DNA of 10,722 nt, taken from UBA1100 sp964533265 (GTDB lineage Bacteria; Verrucomicrobiota; Verrucomicrobiia; Limisphaerales; UBA1100). The position numbers and the translations under genes were made by a program. Under the pieces are notes generated by a model. It was given only the letters and a program-made list of their open reading frames with translations, was not told where the DNA came from and made no database searches. This document shows positions 1 through 5,774 of this stretch, piece after piece. The number at the start of each line of letters is the position of its first letter. The stretch's first letter is position 1. The stretch covers positions 1-10,722 of the forward strand of contig CAZHJW010000072.1 in the NCBI GenBank assembly GCA_964533265.1, given 5' to 3'.

Positions 1-38
1 GCAAACGCTACGGGCGTTGGAATAAGCAAAATGGCCCC

Positions 39-353
39 TTACAGCTCTTCAGAGTTGGGCTTTTTTTTCAGGAGTTTTTTCACCTGATCTCTTTTGCCCT
101 CCTGCATCATTCGCCACATTTGAATGACTCGTTCGTGGGAAACATTTCGCCCAATTACACGCTTGGCGTAATTAAGCTCATAGAATTCCACGAAGCCATT
201 CTCATAGACGTCAAGGTTCCATCCTTCATCATCTTTCAGAGTTATGTTAAGATATTCCGTTCCTGGCGTCTCGAGTTCTTCGAGCACGGATAAAACCTCG
301 CCAGTACTGGGATCCTTAAACTCCACCTCTTGTTTTTTGAGGTACGTCGTCAT
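39..353 (-). CDS. Hypothetical protein, 104 aa, downstream of the PilT-like gene
   Basis: I do not recognise this protein. The ATG at 351-353 was chosen because a strong Shine-Dalgarno AGGGAGG (360-366) sits 6 bases ahead of it; a longer frame beginning at a TTG (414-416) would put that site inside the gene. The product is soluble-looking and highly charged, with no signal peptide or membrane segment. The first half looks beta-rich, with a segment GWNLDVYENGFVEFYEL. The last 35 residues look helical and end in a basic stretch (KKLLKKKP) followed by an acidic tail. It lies on the same strand as the PilT-family gene, 131 bases downstream, but a plausible promoter of its own (401-429) suggests separate transcription. 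A link to pili is only positional. Confident that it is a gene, not of its function. Confidence 0.72.
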   Translation of the reverse strand: MTTYLKKQEVEFKDPSTGEVLSVLEELETPGTEYLNITLKDDEGWNLDVYENGFVEFYELNYAKRVIGRNVSHERVIQMWRMMQEGKRDQVKKLLKKKPNSEEL

Positions 354-359
354 AATCCA

Positions 360-366
360 CCTCCCT
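360..366 (-). promoter_or_regulatory. Ribosome binding site deciding the start of the 104-aa gene
   Basis: AGGGAGG on the minus strand, 6 bases before the ATG at 353. It favours this start over the upstream in-frame TTG. A second perfect site, AAGGAGG, lies further upstream at 388-394 with no start codon at a normal distance. Confidence 0.6.
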
Positions 367-400
367 ATGCTTCCGGAAAAGAAGCAACCTCCTTGAAAAG

Positions 401-429
401 ATAAAACAATTCTCAATAAAAACGGTCAA
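401..429 (-). promoter_or_regulatory. Candidate sigma70-type promoter for the 104-aa gene
   Basis: On the minus strand TTGACC (424-429, five of six matches to the -35 consensus) is followed by a 17-base spacer and TTTTAT (401-406, four of six matches to -10). Transcription would start near 394, giving a leader of about 40 bases. The spacing is ideal but the -10 is only fair, and AT-rich spacers produce such matches by chance. Confidence 0.38.
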
Positions 430-484
430 GAAAAAAGGCGGTAACTTGTGCACCGACTGTTTGTATTGTGATGAGATTTGGAAA

Positions 485-1601
485 TTAAACGATGCCCGCA
501 CTGATCTCGATGCCCTGAAACCACATCTCGAGTTGCTGCGGACTGGAGCAGTTCTCCATAGCTACTTTCTTGGTGATACGTCCGTCATTCACAAGATTAA
601 ACATGCATCGGTTGAAACTGAGCATGCCATCATCTGCCGATACTTCAATACAGGCGGGCAGTTTGTTGAGTTCCCCGTCAAATATTTTCTGCTTCACCAG
701 CGGCGTGCCAATCATGATTTCCTGCGCCGGCACCATGCCTCCATCGATAGTGGGGCACATGCGTTGGGCAACGGCTCCAATGATGACCTCGCTATACTTT
801 TTACGCTGCATTTCACGTTCCTCCTCGGGGAAGAAGTCGAGCAACCGTCCGGGGACCGAGGCAGCCGTTCGGGTGTGAACTGTGGAGAGCACCATGGCAC
901 CCGTATCAGCTGCTCGCATTGCTGCACCAATGGAGGTGGCATCACGCATCTCCCCAACCAGCACCATATCCGGGTCCTCACGTAACGCGCTTTTTAGAGC
1001 GCGTTCAAAGCTCATGGTGTCCAAGCCCACCTCACGTTGCTCAATGACACATTGCTCGTCTTCAAACATCATTTCAACTGGATCTTCGATAGTAACAATA
1101 TGTCGTCTAAAATTCCTGTTCAAGTGCATCACCATGGCGGCCATGGTGGTGGATTTACCAGAACCGGTGATGCCGGCAAGCAGCGTAAGCCCGCGCTTGG
1201 CTTCTGCCAGTTTGAGGCAGATGGGATTAATGCCCAGCTTCTCTATCGGAGGCAGGTCATTCTTAATGTACCGCATCGCAATTGCCCATTTGCCGGTCTG
1301 AGAGAAGACGTTTACTCGAAACCTTCCGAATTTCTTGTTAAAGTAAGAAAAGTCAGTCTCACGGTCCTCTTTAAACTTCTCCACAAAGTGCTCAGGGCAC
1401 ATGCTAAAGATCACTTTTTCGATCCATTTCCGGGTTGGCTTTGGAAACTTTCGATCCCGCAAACCACGGCTCATACGGAAGTGAATGTTTTCATCTTCCT
1501 TAATGTGAAGATCGGCCACGTCTTCATTGACTGCATCCTGTAGGATTAAATCGAAGAGCCTAAGAGCGTCATCTTTGATGGATTTATCTTCTTCAAGACC
1601 G
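485..1601 (-). CDS. pilT: PilT/PilU-family type IV pilus retraction ATPase, 5' end lost in assembly gap
   Basis: A hexameric secretion-type ATPase of the PilT family; such proteins sit at the cytoplasmic base of type IV pili and power pilus disassembly for twitching motility. Counting from the in-frame GTG at 1519, the visible motifs are Walker A GITGSGKST (116-124), the Asp box EDPVE (145-149), Walker B in ALREDPDMVLVGEMRD (178-193) and the His box STVHT (212-216). That GTG is not the real start. The frame stays open for 27 more codons up to the gap, and the GTG codes the Val of VADLHIK, which matches the family's ASDLH motif. The codons before it (DDALRLFDLILQDAVNED) fit the PilT N-terminal helix. 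The AIRNLIRE motif region reads LVKQKIFD, so a PilU-like or specialised paralogue is possible. It probably continues into the Pro-rich frame at 1702-1995. Confidence 0.9.
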
Positions 1602-1701
1602 NNNNNNNNNNNNNNNNNNNNNNNNNNNNNNNNNNNNNNNNNNNNNNNNNNNNNNNNNNNNNNNNNNNNNNNNNNNNNNNNNNNNNNNNNNNNNNNNNNN
1701 N
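1602..1701. other. Assembly gap of 100 Ns
   Basis: Exactly 100 undetermined bases, the usual placeholder for a scaffold join of unknown length. The true length is therefore not known. The GC-rich, repetitive proline-coding DNA on one side is a likely reason the assembly broke here. Confidence 0.97.
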
Positions 1702-1995
1702 GGCTGGAGCTTCCTCAACTGGAACACCTTCTGCCAATGGAGCTTGGTATGGTGCAGTCGGAGGGGCTTCTGGGGGCGCCTGTTCTAGTGGCGGTGCTGC
1801 GGGAATAATTTCAGGAGATTCTACGGGTGGTGGAGGTGCAGCTTCGGTTCCGGGCGGAGGAGGGGGAGCCACTTCGAGGCCGGGTGCAGGCGGCGGCGGA
1901 GCACCTAAATCGATGGGTATTGGGGGCGCTGGCGGCGCGGCTTCAGCAGGTGGAGCTGGAGCGGGGGGAGGTGGCGGCGCGGTTTCCATATGCAT
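1702..1995 (-). CDS. Proline-rich N-terminal segment, probably of the PilT-family gene
   Basis: 98 codons are visible from an ATG at 1993-1995 to the gap; a second ATG at 1987-1989 is an alternative start. About 40% of residues are Pro, the rest mostly Ala, Glu, Gly and Val, with repeated blocks such as APPPPP, GAPPPP and AAPPPP. A moderate ribosome site (AAAGGTAGG) precedes the ATG on the minus strand. There is no signal peptide, so the segment is probably cytoplasmic and disordered. No stop codon occurs before the gap, and the PilT frame beyond the gap is also open, so the simplest reading is one gene with a disordered extension ahead of the motor domain. The 100-N spacing puts the two frames out of phase, but that length is arbitrary. 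A separate small protein ending within the gap cannot be excluded. Confidence 0.62.
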
Positions 1996-2240
1996 CAGCC
2001 TACCTTTTGTCCTTCAAAAATGCAACTTTTGGCAATTTGTGATTCAATCAAGTTGTAGACATAACATGGTACGAGACATCTTCCCTGCCCAATTGCTTTC
2101 GATTGAAACATAACATAATGAAAGCATAATTATGGGATTATTGTTACTTGTTGTATGCAGTTTGTGGATGTGTTTACCACGCGGCTAAGAAGCTTTCTAA
2201 AAAAATTAGTGCGAAATTAATTGGTCTAGATCCAGCTTGC

Positions 2241-3239
2241 CTACCACTCCAGCACTGTAGCACCCCAAGTAAGACCGGCCCCGAAGGCAATAATCAGAAT
2301 TTTGTCCCCTCGCTCAATCCTTCCTGATTCTAAGGCTTCATCGAGTGCTACGATAACGCTGGCAGCCGAAGTGTTGCCATACTTTTGGAGATTTATGAAC
2401 ACTTGGTCTTCACTCGCGCCGAGTCGTTCGCCGATGGCGTTAATGATACGCTGATTAGCCTGATGAGGGATGATGCATTTGATATCCTCGATACTCACCC
2501 CACTGCGCTCGAGTACGTCCTTTGCTGCAGCGGTCATGGCGGTGACGGCGTTTTTGTAGACCTCTTTACCCTCCATTTTAAGAAAGTGAATGCGTTCGCT
2601 TACCGAATCCACTGTTGCTGGTTGTCGGCAACCTCCCCCGGGCATGGCAAGGATGTCTGCTTTTTTGCCATCACTACCTAGGCGGGTGGCTAGTACGCCG
2701 CGTGCACCCTCACGTCGTTGCAGAACGGCTGCTCCGGCACCATCACCAAAAAGTACGCATGTATTGCGGTCCTGCCAATCTATGATCGAGGAAAGCTTCT
2801 CGGCTCCGATGATGAGCACGTTTTGATAAATCCCGCTGGCGATAAAAGCGCGTCCCACCTCCAGTGCATAGATGAACCCAGAGCAGGCTGCTTCAAGATC
2901 AAATGCGGCTGCCTTGCTGGCCCCGAGTTCCTGCTGTACCAAGCAGGCGGTGGCAGGAAACGGCATATCCGGGGTGATCGTGGCGACAATAATCAGATCC
3001 AGATCGGCTGGATCCAGATTAGATTGCGTGAGAGCCTTACGGGCAGCTCTTACCGCCATGGTTGAGGTGAATTCATTTTCCCCCGCCATGCGGCGTTCTT
3101 TGATACCTGTGCGAGTGGTGATCCACTCGTCATTGGTATCAACCAATTTCTCCAGATCGGAATTAGCGAGTATGCGCTCAGGTACGTAGGAGCCGATGCC
3201 TGTTATGGCACAACCTTGAAGCTGGTTGGGTTCACTCAT
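2241..3239 (-). CDS. fabH: Beta-ketoacyl-ACP synthase III (FabH)
   Basis: Condenses acetyl-CoA with malonyl-ACP to start fatty-acid chains in type II synthesis, in the cytoplasm. The 332-residue length is typical. The catalytic triad is complete: Cys119 in LEAACSGFIYAL, His259 in PHQANQR and Asn289 in YGNTSAAS. The N-terminal signature DEWITTRTGI (37-46) and the C-terminal FGAGLTWGA (319-327) also match the family. I chose the ATG at 3237-3239; an adjacent TTG at 3240-3242 would add one residue, and neither has a clear Shine-Dalgarno sequence. It is the last gene of the minus-strand cluster coaD, yceD, rpmF, fabH, separated from rpmF by 152 bases counted from this ATG. The plsX gene commonly found between rpmF and fabH is absent. 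Confidence 0.96.
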   Translation of the reverse strand: MSEPNQLQGCAITGIGSYVPERILANSDLEKLVDTNDEWITTRTGIKERRMAGENEFTSTMAVRAARKALTQSNLDPADLDLIIVATITPDMPFPATACLVQQELGASKAAAFDLEAACSGFIYALEVGRAFIASGIYQNVLIIGAEKLSSIIDWQDRNTCVLFGDGAGAAVLQRREGARGVLATRLGSDGKKADILAMPGGGCRQPATVDSVSERIHFLKMEGKEVYKNAVTAMTAAAKDVLERSGVSIEDIKCIIPHQANQRIINAIGERLGASEDQVFINLQKYGNTSAASVIVALDEALESGRIERGDKILIIAFGAGLTWGATVLEW

Positions 3240-3391
3240 CAATCACAGGGCACGCTTATGTGGACGTACCACCAGAGCTATGATACTAACGTGAAAATGA
3301 GCTTCAGGCAAGGGAGAGGTGCTTGTATGAATTGAGAATGCCTTTTCCACTGGGTAATTCTCATGATTCACCGCGCACGGCGTCAAATCAT

Positions 3392-3580
3392 TTAGAACTG
3401 ACTTTTGACCTGAATAATTTGCCTCCCCTTGTAAAAGCCGCAACTGGGACAGACCCGGTGTGCCTGCTTGGGCACACCGCATTGCTCGCAGTCCTGTACG
3501 TTGGGAAGTGTTAGTACACTGTTGGACGCGATACGCTTGCGTCTACGGCTACGGGAGGTTCTACGTTTTGGGACCGCCAT
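3392..3580 (-). CDS. rpmF: 50S ribosomal protein L32
   Basis: A small protein of the large ribosomal subunit, 62 residues, a normal length. It opens with the family hallmark MAVPKRRTSRSRRRKR, a very basic arm. It is the zinc-binding form: Cys31 and Cys34 (CEQC) pair with Cys44 and Cys47 (CPSC). The four-cysteine type needs zinc, unlike the cysteine-free paralogues some bacteria switch to when zinc is scarce. It begins 12 bases after the DUF177 gene on the same strand, the classic yceD-rpmF pairing, so co-transcription is very likely. No clear Shine-Dalgarno site is visible before the ATG at 3578-3580, which may mean translational coupling to yceD. Confidence 0.97.
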   Translation of the reverse strand: MAVPKRRTSRSRRRKRIASNSVLTLPNVQDCEQCGVPKQAHRVCPSCGFYKGRQIIQVKSQF

Positions 3581-3592
3581 GACTTCTGTGAG

Positions 3593-4081
3593 CTAAAGGT
3601 TGTTTTGTTGTTTCCAATCTTCCAACGCACCCCAAGTATCGGATGGTTCTACATCCTCCTCAGGTACGGTTTCCTGCCGGAAAGCCAGCCCCTGACACGA
3701 TTCATCGCACAGTGGATGGCGGGGAAGGCCGAGCAAAATATCTTCACGGAAAGACGGAGTCAAGTCCACATATTCACCATTTATTTCAATGGCATCGGTA
3801 TCTCCGAGGGAAAGGATGGTGCTCCAGCCAGATAGGTCCATTCTGTGTGTGAAAGGTTTAACACACCTGGCACAGTCACAGGAAAAATCAATTTTGAGTC
3901 GGCCATGTATCAAAATTGATTCATCAGCCCATGAGGCATCTAGTTCATAATGTAGATTTTCTGCAGATCGGATCAGATCGTGTGTTCCTCCTAAATCAAG
4001 TTGTAGCTCCGCCGCGGGCAACTCGCCAGAGAGGTGCAAACCCTTATTTTTGAGCTGCTCTATATGTATTGTAACTGGCAT
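3593..4081 (-). CDS. yceD: YceD/DUF177 family protein, probably involved in 23S rRNA accumulation
   Basis: A 162-residue member of the DUF177 family, which is nearly always encoded just upstream of rpmF and has been linked in bacteria and plastids to 23S rRNA processing or accumulation. The family cysteines are present: CDCARC (Cys68, Cys70, Cys73) followed by the conserved CVKPF-type context, and a second pair Cys125 and Cys129 in FREDILLGLPRHPLCDESC. These probably form a metal site. The acidic stretch and the C-terminal DTWGALEDWK match the usual 'DPRWAALKKL' ending. The ATG at 4079-4081 has a strong ribosome site AAAGGAGA (4087-4094) 5 bases upstream. It sits 44 bases after coaD and 12 before rpmF. 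Family assignment is firm; the molecular role is known only in outline. Confidence 0.92.
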   Translation of the reverse strand: MPVTIHIEQLKNKGLHLSGELPAAELQLDLGGTHDLIRSAENLHYELDASWADESILIHGRLKIDFSCDCARCVKPFTHRMDLSGWSTILSLGDTDAIEINGEYVDLTPSFREDILLGLPRHPLCDESCQGLAFRQETVPEEDVEPSDTWGALEDWKQQNNL

Positions 4082-4125
4082 AACGGTCTCCTTTGGATGA
4101 GCTCCTTCAAGTGCAGTGTAGGGTT

Positions 4126-4602
4126 TTATTTCAGTTTGCGTTTTAAGGCGCGTTCCACATTGGCCGGGACGAACGACCCAACATCGCCGCCCAATCCAGC
4201 AATTTCCTTTACCAAACGGGAGCTGAGGAAAGTGTAGGACTCACGGGGCATCATGAAGATTGTTTCAATTTGCTCCTTAAGTTTACGATTCATCAACGCG
4301 AGCTGAAATTCAAACTCAAAATCGGACACCGCACGCAGGCCACGGATTATCGCTTGCGCATTTTTCTCCTCGGCGAAGTCCACCAAGAGCCCCTTAAAGG
4401 CAGCTACTTCTACGTTTGGATAACCTTTTACTGCTGCTACGATTTGTCGCTTACGCGCGACCTGTGTGAACATTGGCTTTTTGTCATCGTTTTTCGCCAC
4501 GGCAACGATGACCCGGTCAAACAACTTGGATGCCCTCTCCACCACATCCAGATGGCCGTTGGTGAGAGGATCAAAGCTGCCGGGATAGACGACCGTACGC
4601 AC
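4126..4602 (-). CDS. coaD: Phosphopantetheine adenylyltransferase (CoaD)
   Basis: Transfers AMP from ATP to 4'-phosphopantetheine to make dephospho-CoA, the penultimate step of coenzyme A synthesis. The 158 residues match the bacterial family. Visible motifs are the nucleotidyltransferase signature YPGSFDPLTNGH (6-17, with the T/HxGH-type Thr14-x-Gly16-His17), RGLR (87-90), and FLSSRLVKEIAGLGGDV (125-141), the equivalent of the ISSTxVKE loop. The start is a GTG (4600-4602), supported by AAGGGAGG at 4611-4618, 8 bases away. It is the first gene of the minus-strand cluster that continues with yceD, rpmF and fabH, a sensible grouping because CoA feeds FabH. It diverges from the membrane redoxin gene across 108 bases. 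Confidence 0.96.
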   Translation of the reverse strand: MRTVVYPGSFDPLTNGHLDVVERASKLFDRVIVAVAKNDDKKPMFTQVARKRQIVAAVKGYPNVEVAAFKGLLVDFAEEKNAQAIIRGLRAVSDFEFEFQLALMNRKLKEQIETIFMMPRESYTFLSSRLVKEIAGLGGDVGSFVPANVERALKRKLK

Positions 4603-4610
4603 GGACCAAA

Positions 4611-4618
4611 CCTCCCTT
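4611..4618 (-). promoter_or_regulatory. Ribosome binding site supporting the GTG start of coaD
   Basis: AAGGGAGG on the minus strand, 8 bases before the GTG at 4602. The GTG directly precedes the conserved RTVVYPGSFDP N-terminus, so both spacing and protein alignment agree on this non-ATG start. Confidence 0.65.
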
Positions 4619-4710
4619 CTCCATGCTCAACACGCAAGAAATTTCACATCGTTCTGCGAGGTGCCCTCGACAAATTGACATAGAATAGGTTACATTGTCA
4701 CAAGAAGAAC

Positions 4711-5769
4711 ATGTCTGATATCGTTCCCTCAGCCCCTCCCGAAGCTGTTTTACCAACTGCAGATGCTGCAGCACGGCCCAAGCCCTGTGGTAAAGCTTTT
4801 GCTAGTTTATTACTGGGTATCTTTGGGTGTGTTTTGGGTGGGATTGCATACGCCGGGCTAATATGGACACCGGGAGACTCTGCAAATGTACAACTGACCG
4901 GGAACCTCAACCAGATGCAGGATGTCATTGTGGCTGATACCAAGGAACGAGGCATGAAAATGTTCTTTGCTACTTTTGGTCAGTGGTTTGGATTCCTCGG
5001 AGCTGGCTTGGGACTTGTTGGATTGATACAGGGTATTACCCATCTTTATCAGGCTGGAATACGGTTGGTGGTTCCTAAACGATGGCTGGCGAGCTTCGGG
5101 TCTTTTTTTTCCTTTATCGCTTGCCTGAGTATTGTGGCCGGTCTGAAGCACGGCTATGCGGCTAATGTCGGCCTGCATGTTGAAAATGCAAACGAGGCTT
5201 TTGATCGCGTGGGGCAGGTAACAAAAGTGATGAAACAGGCGCAGGATATCGCTGAGGGCAAAGCTCCGCCTAAAGAGGGCCTTGGTATGGAGGCCTCCGG
5301 GATTGGAGAGAATTTGTTTAGTGGTTTATTGAATCCTGTTACTCAACTTTGGACTGAAGAGTATCTTAACCGTCATGCCCCTGACATTGAATTTTATGCC
5401 ACCGATGGTCGCGGCTATAGCCTGAAGAATTCTAAAAATACACGCGTCATCTTGGTGCTCATTAAATCGGCTAGTCCCGACTGCCGAAATGCTGTGCTGG
5501 GCCTAAATCAACTTTTTAACGAATTTTCACTGGGCGATCTGCGTATCTTGGCTGTGAGTCAGGAACCCAGTGCCAACCTTGATGCATTTGTTAAACAAAC
5601 TGGGGCAAAGTTTCCTGTTGGTAAGGCGGCTGTTCTACCGACAGAACCTTACGGGGATGTGCAGTCATTTCCCACGTACTTCATTTTGGATCGTGAGGGA
5701 ATAATAGAGAAAATTCTCATAGGCCCTCAACCGGTGGGAAATCTTCGCGCGGCAGCAAAAGGCCCATAA
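4711..5769 (+). CDS. Membrane-anchored thioredoxin-like protein with degenerate active site
   Basis: A 352-residue protein with a Pro/Ala-rich N-terminal tail (1-24), three hydrophobic segments (about 28-51, 88-110 and 125-146), a linker with an amphipathic, possibly coiled stretch (about 155-185), and a C-terminal domain (about 222-350) that resembles AhpC/TSA or TlpA-type redoxins. Evidence for the fold is the IEFYATDGRGYSLKN opening, the strand VILVLIKS, and the cis-proline strand SFPTYFILDREGII (319-332, Pro321). Where active redoxins have CxxC, this one reads S255-P-D-C258: the first, nucleophilic cysteine appears replaced and the second kept. Positive charges before helix 1 and between helices 2 and 3 suggest the redoxin domain faces the periplasm. 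Classic disulfide exchange is unlikely; a binding, sensing or chaperone role is possible. Its stop is 5 bases from the stop of the convergent kinase-MurQ gene. Confidence 0.82.
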   Translation: MSDIVPSAPPEAVLPTADAAARPKPCGKAFASLLLGIFGCVLGGIAYAGLIWTPGDSANVQLTGNLNQMQDVIVADTKERGMKMFFATFGQWFGFLGAGLGLVGLIQGITHLYQAGIRLVVPKRWLASFGSFFSFIACLSIVAGLKHGYAANVGLHVENANEAFDRVGQVTKVMKQAQDIAEGKAPPKEGLGMEASGIGENLFSGLLNPVTQLWTEEYLNRHAPDIEFYATDGRGYSLKNSKNTRVILVLIKSASPDCRNAVLGLNQLFNEFSLGDLRILAVSQEPSANLDAFVKQTGAKFPVGKAAVLPTEPYGDVQSFPTYFILDREGIIEKILIGPQPVGNLRAAAKGP

Positions 5770-5774
5770 GAAGA

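Noticed and set aside
4..18. Hairpin AACGC-tacgg-GCGTT at the left edge
   Set aside because: Five-base-pair stem without a following T-run on either strand; its context is cut off by the window edge.
431..455. Possible terminator after the PilT-like gene: CGGT/ACCG stem followed by six Ts on the minus strand
   Set aside because: Four base pairs with a nine-base loop is below what I would call a terminator.
446..985. Long plus-strand open frame (179 codons) opposite the PilT-like gene
   Set aside because: Its translation is His/Cys-rich with no family resemblance, and the opposite strand encodes a clear ATPase with every motif intact. It is an antisense shadow.
1913..2113. Plus-strand Gly/Ala-rich frame
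   Set aside because: It is the reverse complement of the proline codons (GGN from CCN) and has no ribosome site.
2199..2222. Possible terminator after fabH: AATTA/TAATT stem followed by seven Ts on the minus strand
   Set aside because: The stem is five A-T pairs only, too weak to call, although the T-run is in the right place.
3243..3482. 79-codon minus-strand frame ending just before fabH
   Set aside because: It overlaps rpmF in another frame, shows no PlsX or other family motifs, and its composition is irregular. It is not a remnant I can support.
5770..5774. Search for a shared terminator between the convergent redoxin and kinase-MurQ genes
   Set aside because: Only 5 bases separate the two stops, and I found no stable hairpin in the adjoining gene ends.
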